A stretch of 41,718 nt of DNA. It comes from Bacteroidales bacterium (GTDB lineage: Bacteria; Bacteroidota; Bacteroidia; Bacteroidales; Muribaculaceae). Shown here piece after piece: positions 27,744-36,756 of the stretch. The position numbers were made by a program, and so were the translations under genes. The notes beneath the pieces were generated by a model. That model worked only from the letters and a program-made list of their open reading frames with translations, was not told the DNA's origin and did no database searches. The stretch covers positions 1-41,718 of the forward strand of contig JALEMF010000017.1 in the NCBI GenBank assembly GCA_022768005.1. The letters are read 5' to 3'. Position 1 is the stretch's first letter. Each line of letters starts with the position of its first letter.

Positions 27744-28958
27744 ATGTTTGACTTATTCAGAGAAATATACCAGACGCTGAGAAATAACAAACTTCGTACT
27801 TTTCTCACAGGCATATCCGTGGCATGGGGTATTTTTATGCTTATCATACTTCTGGGTATGGCACGAGGAGTGACAAACGGGTTTGAAGACAGTCCGGGTA
27901 ATAGAGGAACGAATACTATAGCCGTGTGGGGCGGTCGTACGTCAAAGGCATACGCCGGTTATAAAGAAGGCAGAACAATCCAACTCAAAAATAAAGATAC
28001 GGGTAACATCAAGAGTGAAGGAGGCGAACATATTGATGATGTGACTTCATTCATCAATGGAAGTTCATCTGTGATATCCACGCCTCACGATTATATCACG
28101 GCAAGATACCGCGGAGTATATCCTTCTTATCTCAAACTTCAAGGTGAAGAAATAACGGAAGGCAGATTCATCAATGAAGCCGATATGGAGTACAAGCGAA
28201 AAGTGATAGTGCTGACGCGTAAAAATGCCAATATCCTCTTCGAAGACACTACGAAAATAGTAGGAGGCATAGTGGAGATGGGCGGACTTTCATTTACCGT
28301 AATAGGCGTTTTTGATCCGGAATGGGGAGAGGATACATTTATTCCTTACACCACGGCTAAAATGATAAACGGCGATAAGGACGATGTGGATAACCTTACG
28401 GTAACCATTAAAGATGTTTATACTCAGGAAGATTGTCACAAAGTAGAACTAAATATCCGTCAATCACTTGCAAATGTACATAACTTTAATTATGATGATA
28501 ACTCCGCAATTTGGGTTTGGAACAGATTTAACCAGTACCTGACGGCACAAAGCGCTATGGGAATACTTCAAGCAGTGATTTGGATAATAGGTATTCTGAC
28601 AATGCTTTCGGGGATAGTAGGTGTGAGCAACATCATGTTTGTGTCCGTAAAAGAGCGTACTCACGAAATCGGTATCCGGCGTGCTATCGGAGCAAAGCCT
28701 AAAAACATATTGACTCAAATCCTTATGGAAAGTGTGGCTATCACGGGACTATTCGGATATATAGGTGTATTTTTCGGGATTTTAGCCACGGAAGGAATAT
28801 CAATGATAGAAATGAAAGGTATTTCAAATCCAACCGTTGACATTACGATAGCAATCCAAGTGACAGTGGTACTGATACTGTCAGGCTGTCTTGCCGGACT
28901 CTTCCCGGCACTTAAGGCACTAAAAGTAAAACCGGTAGAGGCTCTGCGCGATGAATAA
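27744..28958 (+). CDS. MacB/FtsX-like ABC permease (first)
   Basis: A 404-residue permease with one N-terminal helix (about residues 20-42), a large periplasmic domain and three C-terminal helices, the layout of MacB-type mechanotransmission permeases. Motifs include the N-terminal NNKLRTFLTG, the coupling segment VKERTHEIGIRRAIGAKPKNI near residue 305 and the ending PVEALRDE. It lacks a fused ATPase; the separate one is upstream. It is paired with a second, related permease, so the complex is probably a heterodimer. Confidence 0.93.
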   Translation: MFDLFREIYQTLRNNKLRTFLTGISVAWGIFMLIILLGMARGVTNGFEDSPGNRGTNTIAVWGGRTSKAYAGYKEGRTIQLKNKDTGNIKSEGGEHIDDVTSFINGSSSVISTPHDYITARYRGVYPSYLKLQGEEITEGRFINEADMEYKRKVIVLTRKNANILFEDTTKIVGGIVEMGGLSFTVIGVFDPEWGEDTFIPYTTAKMINGDKDDVDNLTVTIKDVYTQEDCHKVELNIRQSLANVHNFNYDDNSAIWVWNRFNQYLTAQSAMGILQAVIWIIGILTMLSGIVGVSNIMFVSVKERTHEIGIRRAIGAKPKNILTQILMESVAITGLFGYIGVFFGILATEGISMIEMKGISNPTVDITIAIQVTVVLILSGCLAGLFPALKALKVKPVEALRDE

Positions 28959-28985
28959 TATTTTTCCAAAACTTATTTTGTAAAA

Positions 28986-30230
28986 ATGAAAACTTCAATA
29001 TTTGATATAGACAACTGGACCGAAATCGGGGCTACCCTCGCACGAAACAAGACGAGGACATTCCTCACCGCCTTCGGTATTTTCTGGGGCGTGGCAATGC
29101 TCGCTATGCTCTGGGGCGGTGCAATCGGTCTTAAAGATATGTTGATGCGAAACTTTGACGGCTTTGCAACGAACACTGCTGTCCTTTTCCCGGGCAGAAC
29201 GACAATGTCTTACAAAGGATTCAATAAGGGAACACAGTACGACTTGGTGCAAGCCGATGCAGACGGCATCAGAAATACAATCCCTGAAGTAGTGGCACAA
29301 ACGTCGGTATACAATATCGGAGTAACTGCCTCTTACGGTAAAAATTCCACCAGCACTACAATTATGGGTGTAGATGCAGACTATCCGGAAATAATGCTTC
29401 CTGTGATTTACAGTGGTAGATTTATTAACGCGTCAGACAGTCAACAAGAACGAAAAGTGTGTGTAATAGGTAAAAAAGTGGCAGATGAAATATTCGGGTA
29501 CGAGTCACCAATAGGAAAATACGTTAAAGTTTCAGGAATATACTTTTACGTAGTGGGCGTTGCAGGACAGACAAGTGAAGTCCAAATCAGTGCCAAGATA
29601 GATGAGTCAATCCTTATCCCGTCAACGACCATGCGCCGCTCGTTTAACCTCGGCGATGACATCGGCGGACTGATGATGAAAGTGAAAGACGGAGTATCTC
29701 CAACGTCACTGAAACCGCGCATTGCCCGCATCTTGCGCCGTAATCACCCTATACACCCTGATGATGATAATGCAATAGGCTTTTGGGATATATCTCAGCA
29801 ATTCAAGATGGTTGACAGCCTGTTCCTCGGTATTATGGTGCTTGCACTGTTCGTAGGTGTAGGCAGTCTGTTAGCCGGAATAATCGGAATCGGAAATATA
29901 ATGTGGGTAATCGTCAAAGAGCGCACCCAGGAAATTGGAATCCGTCGCGCAATCGGAGCCAAACCGCTTGACATAATCACACAGATACTTTCCGAAGGAG
30001 TGGTGCTCACCTTTGTGGCGGGAATAGCAGGTATTTGTTTTGCAACAATAGTGCTATTCATTGCTCAGAAATTAACAACTAATGAGGTTTCAACACCACA
30101 CTTTCAACTATATTTTTCACAGGCAGTTACCATAATGGTGACATTTATGATACTCGGAACTGCAGCAGGACTGATACCTGCTCTGAAAACGATGAAAATC
30201 AAGCCTATTGAAGCAATGAATGATAAATAA
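28986..30230 (+). CDS. MacB/FtsX-like ABC permease (second)
   Basis: A 414-residue paralogue of the preceding permease with the same topology: an N-terminal helix after NKTRTFLTAFGIFWG, a periplasmic domain and three C-terminal helices with VKERTQEIGIRRAIGAKPLDI near residue 315 and the ending KPIEAMNDK. The two permeases share the coupling motif but diverge in the periplasmic part, which fits a heterodimer. It is followed 38 bases later by the adaptor gene. Confidence 0.93.
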   Translation: MKTSIFDIDNWTEIGATLARNKTRTFLTAFGIFWGVAMLAMLWGGAIGLKDMLMRNFDGFATNTAVLFPGRTTMSYKGFNKGTQYDLVQADADGIRNTIPEVVAQTSVYNIGVTASYGKNSTSTTIMGVDADYPEIMLPVIYSGRFINASDSQQERKVCVIGKKVADEIFGYESPIGKYVKVSGIYFYVVGVAGQTSEVQISAKIDESILIPSTTMRRSFNLGDDIGGLMMKVKDGVSPTSLKPRIARILRRNHPIHPDDDNAIGFWDISQQFKMVDSLFLGIMVLALFVGVGSLLAGIIGIGNIMWVIVKERTQEIGIRRAIGAKPLDIITQILSEGVVLTFVAGIAGICFATIVLFIAQKLTTNEVSTPHFQLYFSQAVTIMVTFMILGTAAGLIPALKTMKIKPIEAMNDK

Positions 30231-30268
30231 TTTCCAATCGAATAATAAATAAAAAATAATAACACGTC

Positions 30269-31369
30269 ATGAAAAAGTTTTTCAAAATCTTAATGTGGAT
30301 AATAGTAATCGCTATTTTCATCGGCACATTCGTCTATCTGTTTATAAACTCACAGACTAAAGCCCCTGTTTACGAACTCGTTAAGCCTACTCTCGGTGAT
30401 ATTGAACGCACAACTGTGCTTACCGGAACTATCGAGCCTCGTGATGAAATTGAAATCAAACCACAGGTTTCAGGTATTATCAGTGAAATAAATGTAGAAC
30501 CGGGTGATGAAGTTAAGGAAGGCGATATTATTGCCAAGATTAAGATTATCCCTGATGAATCACAACTTTCTTCCGCACGAAATCGTGTACGCGTAGCGTC
30601 ACTTGATCTTGAAGAAAAACGTCTCGAATACGAACGCACCAAGATGCTTTACGACAAGAAATTCGAGTCACGCGAAAAATACGAACAGGACTTGAGTGCA
30701 TACAATAAGGCAAAAGAAGAACTCAAGGCTGCAGAAGATGCACTTTCAATCATTAAGGACGGTGTGTCAAAGGAAGATGCACAGCAAAGTAATACACTCG
30801 TCCGTGCTACAATCACAGGACTTGTGCTTGAAGTTCCTGTAAAAGTAGGTAGTTCCGTAATCCAAGCCAACACGATGAATGATGGTACTACTATCGCTAA
30901 AGTTGCAGATATGAAAGATTTAATCTTCAAAGGTAAAATTGACGAGACCGAGGTGGACATGCTTTCTGAAGGAATGCCTATGCGAATATCTATCGGTGCA
31001 ATAACTGATTCCAACCTTGATGCTGTAATAGAAAAAATTTCACCTATCGCAGCCGAAGACAACGGTATCAATACATTTGAAGTAAAAGCCGCTATCAAAG
31101 TAGATGAAAACCTTCACCTCCGTGCAGGATATAGTGCAAACGCCACTGTAATCCTCTCTAAGGTTTCAAATGTACTTACTATCCCGGAACGAGTTATTGA
31201 ATTTGCGGGAGACAGTACCTTTGTATATCAGTTGACCGACTCTGTTAAGACTCAGAAATTCAAACGTATCCCTGTCAAGACAGGTGTAAGCGACGGTATT
31301 AATATCCAAGTTCTTGACCAAAGCGTGGATTCAACGATGAATCTCCGCGGTGCTGAAATGCAACACTAA
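30269..31369 (+). CDS. Periplasmic adaptor protein (MacA/HlyD family)
   Basis: A 366-residue membrane-fusion protein. A membrane anchor (about residues 7-27) is followed by a split lipoyl domain (GTIEPRDEIEIKPQVSGIIS ... VRATITGLVLEVPVKVG), a helical hairpin between the halves (about residues 105-165), and beta-barrel and membrane-proximal domains. It would bridge the ABC permeases to the TolC-like channel encoded 13 bases downstream. Its place between permeases and channel makes the tripartite exporter call secure; the cargo is unknown. Confidence 0.94.
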   Translation: MKKFFKILMWIIVIAIFIGTFVYLFINSQTKAPVYELVKPTLGDIERTTVLTGTIEPRDEIEIKPQVSGIISEINVEPGDEVKEGDIIAKIKIIPDESQLSSARNRVRVASLDLEEKRLEYERTKMLYDKKFESREKYEQDLSAYNKAKEELKAAEDALSIIKDGVSKEDAQQSNTLVRATITGLVLEVPVKVGSSVIQANTMNDGTTIAKVADMKDLIFKGKIDETEVDMLSEGMPMRISIGAITDSNLDAVIEKISPIAAEDNGINTFEVKAAIKVDENLHLRAGYSANATVILSKVSNVLTIPERVIEFAGDSTFVYQLTDSVKTQKFKRIPVKTGVSDGINIQVLDQSVDSTMNLRGAEMQH

Positions 31370-31382
31370 TATCAGATGACTT

Positions 31383-32681
31383 ATGAAACGAATATTTTCA
31401 CTCTCTATAATAGCACTTGCCGCAGTAGCGGCAGGTGCGCAAGACAAATGGTCGCTTGACAGCTGCATTAACTATGCCGTATCTCACAGTATTTCAGTTA
31501 AAAATGCACAAGTGCAAAAAGACCTTGCAGAACTTTCCGTGACTGAGGCAAAAGATGCATTTTTGCCAAACGTGAGCGCAAACGCTTCACAAAGTTTTAA
31601 CTTCGGTCGCGGTCTTACTAACGAAAATACTTACGAAAACCGTAATACTTCAAGTTTTTCATGGGGTGCAAGTATGAGTCTGCCGCTATTTGACGGACTC
31701 TCAAACGTAAGACAACTCAAATACGCTAAAATAAACCTTCAGTCACAATTTCTGAAACTTGAATCCGCAAAGGATAACGTGACACTTAATGTCATTAGTC
31801 AGTACTTGCAAGCCCTTTACTATAAAGAACTTGTGAATACTGCCAAAGAACAAGCCGAACTCTCAAAGTACGAAGTTTCTCGTCAGGAATCACTTGTTGA
31901 ATCCGGCAAAGTGGCTGAAATAGACCTTATCCAGGCTCGCGCACAACTTGCTCAGGACGAACTCAGCGTCACTACTAATCAAAATGATGCCAAGCTTGCT
32001 CTACTTGACCTTGCACAGCTGCTTCAACTCCCTGATATCGAAAACTTTGATATAGAACCTCTTACGGAATCTTCTCCAATAATCCCTTCCGCTGAAGATG
32101 TTTACTCTCAAGCACAAAACATTAACAACGGTATTCTTGCAGCAAGGAATAACGTTAAAGCTGCAGATGCGCAAGTAAGTCTTGCCAAATCAGGATATTT
32201 ACCGAGATTATCTTTCAATTTCGGCGTAGGGAGCAGTTACGTCAATATGAGCGGACTTGAAAACAAGACTTTCTCACAGCAGATGCGTGACAACTATTCC
32301 ACATCATTAGGTTTTACGCTTTCAATACCGATTTTTGATGCTTTTTCCACTCGTAATGCAGTGCGCCGGGCAAAGGTTCAGGCAATAAGTGCCAAACTCA
32401 ATCTTCAGGACACTGAAACTCAACTCCAAAAGGATATTCAGCAGGCGTATTATCGTGCCGTAGCTGCAAGAGAAAAATATGATGCCGGACTTAAGACGGA
32501 AGATGCGGCACAACAGGCATTCGTGGCTATGAAAGAAAAATATGAACTCGGTCGTTCTACTCCTACGGAATTCGAACAAGCCAAAACCACTTATTTGAAA
32601 TCCACTATTGACCGACTTCAATCTCACTACGAATACATTATGCGTTGTCGTATTCTGGATTTCTACTACCACAATAAATAA
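31383..32681 (+). CDS. TolC-family outer membrane channel
   Basis: A 432-residue outer membrane efflux protein. A signal peptide with AGAQ cleavage site (about residue 19-20) is followed by two homologous halves of the TolC type, each with long coiled helices and short strands (SLDSCINYAVSHS at the first repeat, SLGFTLSIPIFDAFSTRN in the second). It completes the ABC-permease-adaptor export system and ends the operon; a terminator hairpin follows 29 bases after the stop. Confidence 0.94.
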   Translation: MKRIFSLSIIALAAVAAGAQDKWSLDSCINYAVSHSISVKNAQVQKDLAELSVTEAKDAFLPNVSANASQSFNFGRGLTNENTYENRNTSSFSWGASMSLPLFDGLSNVRQLKYAKINLQSQFLKLESAKDNVTLNVISQYLQALYYKELVNTAKEQAELSKYEVSRQESLVESGKVAEIDLIQARAQLAQDELSVTTNQNDAKLALLDLAQLLQLPDIENFDIEPLTESSPIIPSAEDVYSQAQNINNGILAARNNVKAADAQVSLAKSGYLPRLSFNFGVGSSYVNMSGLENKTFSQQMRDNYSTSLGFTLSIPIFDAFSTRNAVRRAKVQAISAKLNLQDTETQLQKDIQQAYYRAVAAREKYDAGLKTEDAAQQAFVAMKEKYELGRSTPTEFEQAKTTYLKSTIDRLQSHYEYIMRCRILDFYYHNK

Positions 32682-32710
32682 GATTTTTTCATCTCTGCTT
32701 AAATAACCGG

Positions 32711-32743
32711 AAGGTGGCTGCTCTCGGGCGGCTGCCTTTCTTT
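32711..32743 (+). terminator. Intrinsic terminator of the exporter operon
   Basis: AAGGTGGCTGC (from 32711) pairs with the complementary GCGGCTGCCTT (to 32738) with several G-T wobbles, followed by a T-rich stretch. A four- to six-base loop is left at the centre. Confidence 0.8.
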
Positions 32744-32756
32744 GCTTTAGGAATAG

Positions 32757-32796
32757 AGGCTACAAAGAACACTATAGGGCTAAAATGGCAAAAGGA
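32757..32796 (+). repeat. 9-nt-period array, copy A4
   Basis: Degenerate units around ACAAAGAAC, TATAGGGC, TAAAATGGC and AAAAGGAGG, spaced nine to ten bases, downstream of the TolC-gene terminator. It is the most degenerate of the five arrays. Confidence 0.4.
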
Positions 32797-32818
32797 GGGG
32801 TATGGTAAACAGATTTAT

Positions 32819-32852
32819 TGAATAATTCTGTTAATTGTCACAAATAAATACA
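32819..32852. repeat. ATPase-2 element S1 (distal upstream copy)
   Basis: A 34-base element beginning TGAATAATTCTGTTAATTGT and ending AAATAAATACA. It lies 20 bases upstream of the -33 box of the second ATPase gene and differs from S3 at two positions. Confidence 0.88.
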
Positions 32853-32871
32853 ATGGAAATATGGCTTGATA

Positions 32872-32903
32872 TTTGTCTATTATCGGAAAACTGATTATAT
32901 TTG
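32872..32903 (+). promoter_or_regulatory. Promoter of ATPase copy 2
   Basis: TTTG (32872-32875), a 20-base spacer and TATATTTG (32896-32903) match both Bacteroidota promoter boxes. Element S2 begins two bases after the -7 box, so it covers the transcription start. Confidence 0.75.
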
Positions 32904-32904
32904 C

Positions 32905-32938
32905 TGAATAAAAGTGTTAAATGTCACAAATAAATTCA
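32905..32938. repeat. ATPase-2 element S2 (leader copy)
   Basis: A 34-base element with TGAAT/ATTCA ends, differing from S3 at a few positions. It fills the leader between the -7 box and the ribosome-binding region GTAGGA just before the ATG at 32947. Confidence 0.88.
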
Positions 32939-32946
32939 GTAGGATT

Positions 32947-34191
32947 ATGTATTTTGATAGAAAATTTTATTTAGAGCAGCTTATTAGGGCAGACGGAAAC
33001 GGAATGATAAAAATTATTACCGGAATACGACGTTGTGGTAAATCTTATTTATTATTTAATATATTTCGTAATTATCTACTTGATAAAGGCGTTGATCCAG
33101 ACCATATTATAAGTGTTAATTTTGAAGACAGGCGAAATAAATTGCTCCGAGATCCTGATGAACTTCTCAAGCACATAGACGGAAAGCTGAAAGATGATAA
33201 CAAATACTACGTGCTGCTTGATGAGGTACAATTAGTAAAAGAATTCGAAGACGTTTTGAATTCGTATTTACATTTTTCTAACGTAGAAGTCTATGTCACC
33301 GGATCCAATGCGAAATTTTTATCAAAAGATATTATTACAGAGTTTCGAGGTCGTGGTTGGGAAATAAAGGTGCATCCGTTAAGTTTTAGTGAATATTATG
33401 AAGTAACGGGCGGTGATAAACGTGAAGCCTTGGAAACTTACTACAAGTACGGAGGTTTGCCTGCTGTAGCATTGCTTGATAATGCAGAGGATAAGCAGAA
33501 TTATCTGAGGGAAATATATGAAACAGTGTATTTGCGTGACGTAGTAGATAGAAATAATATTAAAAATGACGCTGACTTAAAGGAATTAGTCAGGGTGATG
33601 GCGTCAGGCATAGGTGCGAGTACAAATATCAGGAGAATTTCAAATACCTTTAAGTCGGTGTCATCTTTAAATATCAGTCCGAACACAATTTCAAAATACT
33701 TGGAATATCTTCAAGATTCATTTATGATAAGTTCAGCTCCGAGGTACGATGTTAAAGGAAGAAAGTACATAGGTACCGAGACGAAATATTACTTTGAGGA
33801 TATGGGAATAAGAAATGTGGTTCTTGATTTCAGACAGGTAGAGCCTACGCATATTATGGAGAACGTGATATATAACGAATTGCGGAAAGACGGTTTTTCT
33901 GTTGATGTAGGCTGTGTGGAGGCTTTTGAGCGAAATTCCGCGAACGTGGTACAAAGAAAACGATTTGAAATAGACTTTGTAGTAAATCGTCATGATGAAA
34001 GAATATATATTCAGTCTGCTTACGCTATGCCTACGGCTGATAAACTTAATCAAGAAGAGGCCTCTCTATTGCGTGTTCCAGATGGTTTCAGAAAGATCAT
34101 AATTGCTGCAGATAGATACCATTCCGGCTATAATGAAGAAGGTATTTATATATTGGGACTATATGATTTTTTGTCAGGTTATAGTATTTGA
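32947..34191 (+). CDS. AAA_14/DUF4143 ATPase (copy 2)
   Basis: A 414-residue homologue of the 17347-18603 ATPase, collinear through the first 100 residues: Walker A GIRRCGKS (26-33), Walker B VLLDE (Asp92-Glu93), VTGSNAKFLSKDIITEFRGR, the DUF4143 winged-helix-like part (RRISNTFKSV ... TISKYLEYLQDSFMI) and a nuclease-like tail (EIDFVVN ... IYIQSA) again without the usual lysine. The frame is open to a GTG at 32914, but that codon lies in element S2; the ATG at 32947 aligns with the start of copy 1 and follows GTAGGA. The stop codon TGA is itself the first three bases of element S3. Confidence 0.92.
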   Translation: MYFDRKFYLEQLIRADGNGMIKIITGIRRCGKSYLLFNIFRNYLLDKGVDPDHIISVNFEDRRNKLLRDPDELLKHIDGKLKDDNKYYVLLDEVQLVKEFEDVLNSYLHFSNVEVYVTGSNAKFLSKDIITEFRGRGWEIKVHPLSFSEYYEVTGGDKREALETYYKYGGLPAVALLDNAEDKQNYLREIYETVYLRDVVDRNNIKNDADLKELVRVMASGIGASTNIRRISNTFKSVSSLNISPNTISKYLEYLQDSFMISSAPRYDVKGRKYIGTETKYYFEDMGIRNVVLDFRQVEPTHIMENVIYNELRKDGFSVDVGCVEAFERNSANVVQRKRFEIDFVVNRHDERIYIQSAYAMPTADKLNQEEASLLRVPDGFRKIIIAADRYHSGYNEEGIYILGLYDFLSGYSI

Positions 34192-34222
34192 ATAAATCTG
34201 TTAATTGTCACAAATAAATTCA
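34189..34222. repeat. ATPase-2 element S3 (at the stop codon)
   Basis: A 34-base element starting exactly at the TGA stop of the second ATPase gene. About 11 of 17 positions are dyad-symmetric (TGAAT..AT.TGT and ACA.AT..ATTCA). It shares six more bases (GTAGGA) with the region after S2. Confidence 0.9.
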
Positions 34223-34470
34223 GTAGGAGAAAGGGCTCGTGGGAACTTCTTATGACGATGTTTGACAGAAGATAATGCTAATATCCTGAATGATAAGATT
34301 GTAAGTGGCGCGGAGATGTGCTGCCATGATACTTTTTACCACAGATTGAACATCTCAAAGTTCGAAGCTAGTGGGGCAATTCTTTTTTTTTCAGCATAGC
34401 GCGCTGCGTGTTTTTACGGAGTTTCCCATAGTAAAGCCGCTCCTAAGCTTCTTACGGACTGATGTTCTTG
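34223..34470. other. Spacer between elements S3 and S4, no gene recognised
   Basis: About 250 bases between two copies of the same 34-base element. A minor open frame (roughly 34275-34412, +) encodes about 45 residues including MCCHDTFYHRLNISKFEASG, with no family I recognise and no good ribosome-binding site. It may be a decayed gene or filler between repeats. Confidence 0.5.
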
Positions 34471-34504
34471 TGAATAAATCTGTTAATTGTCACAAATAAA
34501 TTCA
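34471..34504. repeat. ATPase-2 element S4 (distal downstream copy)
   Basis: A 34-base element identical to S3 over its whole length, 282 bases farther downstream and in the same orientation. No gene adjoins it directly; serC starts 200 bases later. Confidence 0.9.
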
Positions 34505-34704
34505 CCGGCTTTATTCGACGAAATTGCATTATAAACTGCATAAATCGACTTTAATGAAAAATTATGACGTATTGGACTCGGTCTTATAAGGTAAAAACGA
34601 AAAGATTACGGAAAAAATTATGTAAATAAGTTTTATTATCAAATTTTTTTTGTAGTTTTGCGAAATAGAAAACTAAATTCATAATAATCAAAATAATTTT
34701 TGAT
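34505..34704. other. Intergenic leader region upstream of serC
   Basis: AT-rich, non-coding. The only recognisable signal is the -7 box at 34653-34660. No riboswitch-like pairing was seen by eye. Confidence 0.5.
34653..34660 (+). promoter_or_regulatory. -7 box for serC-serA
   Basis: TAGTTTTG matches TAnnTTTG exactly, 44 bases before the serC ATG. Confidence 0.6.
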
Positions 34705-35778
34705 ATGAAAAAACATAACTTTTATGCCGGTCCTTCAATCTTGAGTGAGTACACAATCAAGAATACAGCCGACGCTGTGTTGAACTTTGCAGATATGGGA
34801 CTTTCACTTCTTGAAATCTCTCACCGCAGCAAACAGTTTCAAGCAGTAATAGATGAAGCAACAGCATTGGTAAAGGAATTACTTGAAATACCGGAAGGCT
34901 ATAGTGTACTGTTCCTCGGTGGCGGCGCAAGTATGCAGTTCTGTATGGTACCATATAACTTGCTGCAAAACAAGGCCGCATATCTTGACACGGGTGTTTG
35001 GGCTCACAAAGCAATAAAAGAAGCTCAACTCTTCGGTGAAGTGGAAGTGGTCGCATCTTCAGCAGACCGCAATTACAACTATATTCCTCGTGACTTCAAG
35101 GTGCCGACCGACGTAGATTATTTCCATTACACAACAAACAACACAATTTACGGTACTGAAATCCGTAAAGACCCGGAAGTGGGAAATGTACGCCTTGTGG
35201 CAGATATGTCATCAGATATTTTCTCACGTGCTATTGACGTGTCAAAGTACGATGTGATCTACGCAGGTGCTCAGAAGAACCTTGCTCCTGCCGGTGTGAC
35301 GATAGTAATCGTTAAAGATGATGCTCTCGGCAAGGTAACTCGTCCTATCCCTACGATGCTAAACTACAAGACGCATGTGGATAAGGGTTCAATGTTCAAT
35401 ACCCCTCCTGTGCTTCCTATTTTCTCAGCACTCCAGACACTTAAATACTATAAGAGTCTCGGTGGTATCCGTGAAATAGAAAAAGTGGATATTGCAAAAG
35501 CTGCAAAACTATATGAGGCTATTGATGCAAGCCGTATTTTCGTGGCAACAGTACCTGACCATGCAGACCGTTCTATTATGAACGTATGCTTCGTGATGAA
35601 ACCTGAATATGCAGAACTTGAGAAGGAATTTGTTGACTTCGCTACTGCTCAGGGTATGGTGGGAATTAAGGGTCACCGTTCAGTAGGCGGTTTCCGTGCG
35701 TCACTTTACAATGCACTTCCTATGGAAAGCGTTGAGGCACTTATCGCATGTATGAAAGAATTCGAGGCTAAACACTAA
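34705..35778 (+). CDS. serC: Phosphoserine aminotransferase
   Basis: Transfers an amino group from glutamate to 3-phosphohydroxypyruvate, making phosphoserine; it also acts in vitamin B6 synthesis in some bacteria. The 357-residue length is normal for this PLP enzyme. The N-terminal [11 protein letters not shown], the [10 protein letters not shown] segment near residue 72 and the PLP-lysine segment [13 protein letters not shown] near residue 190 are all typical. It is followed 34 bases later by serA, so the two enzymes of phosphoserine synthesis share a transcript. Confidence 0.97.
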   Translation: MKKHNFYAGPSILSEYTIKNTADAVLNFADMGLSLLEISHRSKQFQAVIDEATALVKELLEIPEGYSVLFLGGGASMQFCMVPYNLLQNKAAYLDTGVWAHKAIKEAQLFGEVEVVASSADRNYNYIPRDFKVPTDVDYFHYTTNNTIYGTEIRKDPEVGNVRLVADMSSDIFSRAIDVSKYDVIYAGAQKNLAPAGVTIVIVKDDALGKVTRPIPTMLNYKTHVDKGSMFNTPPVLPIFSALQTLKYYKSLGGIREIEKVDIAKAAKLYEAIDASRIFVATVPDHADRSIMNVCFVMKPEYAELEKEFVDFATAQGMVGIKGHRSVGGFRASLYNALPMESVEALIACMKEFEAKH

Positions 35779-35812
35779 GTCGATAAATATTAACCATTAA
35801 AATTTGTGGGCT

Positions 35813-36736
35813 ATGAAAGTATTAGTCGCTACAGAAAAACCATTTGCGGGTGTTGCTATTGAAGGTATCCGTAAGGTGGTGGAAGAAGCCGGTTATGAAC
35901 TTGCTCTTCTTGAAAAATATTCAGCAAAGGCAGATTTGCTTGAAGCTGTTGCTGATGCTGATGCCTTGATTATCCGTTCTGATAAGGTGGATAACGAAGT
36001 GCTTAAAGCAGGTAAAAATCTTAAGATTGTGGTACGTGCCGGCGCAGGCTACGATAATGTTGACCTTGCGGCTGCGACAGAACACGGTGTATGCGTTGAG
36101 AATACTCCGGGACAAAACTCTAATGCAGTGGCAGAACTTGTGTTCGGTCTTACGATTATGGCAATCAGAAATATGTACGATGGTACGTCAGGTTCTGAAC
36201 TTAAAGGCAAGACGTTAGGTATCCACGCATTCGGTCAGGTTGGCAGAAACGTGGCACGCATAGCTAAAGGTTTCGGAATGGAAGTAAGTGCGCTTGATCC
36301 GTATTGTGCCGATAGCGTAATGGAAGAAGCAGGCGTCCGCTCAATCCATTCATTGCAAGAACTTTACAAGGAGAATAAATTCGTATCTCTACATATTCCT
36401 GCAACAGATGAAACACGTCGCTCGGTGGGTTATGAACTTATCAAGTTATTGCCTAAGAATGGTGTCCTGATTAATACGGCTCGTAAGGAGGTTATTGATG
36501 AAGACGGACTTATCAGAGTTCTTCGAGACCGTCAGGATATCAAGTATGTAGCGGATATCAAGCCTGATTGTGCAGATGCACTCAAAGCTGAGTTCGGAAA
36601 TAGAGTATTCTTCACTCCAAAGAAAATGGGTGCTCAGACTTCCGAGGCAAACATCAATGCGGGTATTGCTGCAGCACATCAGATTGTGGCGTTCCTCCGT
36701 GACGGCGTTGACCGTTTTAGAGTGAATAAGAAATAA
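35813..36736 (+). CDS. serA: D-3-phosphoglycerate dehydrogenase, short form
   Basis: Oxidises 3-phosphoglycerate at the entry of serine synthesis. The ATG at 35813 gives 307 residues, without the C-terminal ACT domain of long forms, so serine feedback through that domain is not expected. The NAD-binding motif reads HAFGQVG, with Ala in place of the first glycine. The catalytic arginine lies in NTARKEV, but the usual TPHxGA histidine is replaced: the sequence is TPKKMGAQT. A lysine at this place is known in related short PGDH enzymes such as that of Entamoeba, so activity is likely kept. Operon partner of serC. Confidence 0.94.
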   Translation: MKVLVATEKPFAGVAIEGIRKVVEEAGYELALLEKYSAKADLLEAVADADALIIRSDKVDNEVLKAGKNLKIVVRAGAGYDNVDLAAATEHGVCVENTPGQNSNAVAELVFGLTIMAIRNMYDGTSGSELKGKTLGIHAFGQVGRNVARIAKGFGMEVSALDPYCADSVMEEAGVRSIHSLQELYKENKFVSLHIPATDETRRSVGYELIKLLPKNGVLINTARKEVIDEDGLIRVLRDRQDIKYVADIKPDCADALKAEFGNRVFFTPKKMGAQTSEANINAGIAAAHQIVAFLRDGVDRFRVNKK

Positions 36737-36756
36737 TTGATGATGGAAATATACAT

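Noticed and set aside
34278..34352. A minus-strand stretch reading CSICGKKYHGSTSPRHLQSYH, which looks like a C2H2 zinc finger
   Set aside because: The frame is closed by a TAG stop a few codons upstream of the first cysteine and by another stop soon after, so no protein of sensible length can be made. Likely chance or a very decayed gene.
32819..34504. S elements considered as a CRISPR array
   Set aside because: Copies are unevenly spaced (86, 1284 and 282 bases between starts), a whole gene lies between two of them, and no cas genes are present.
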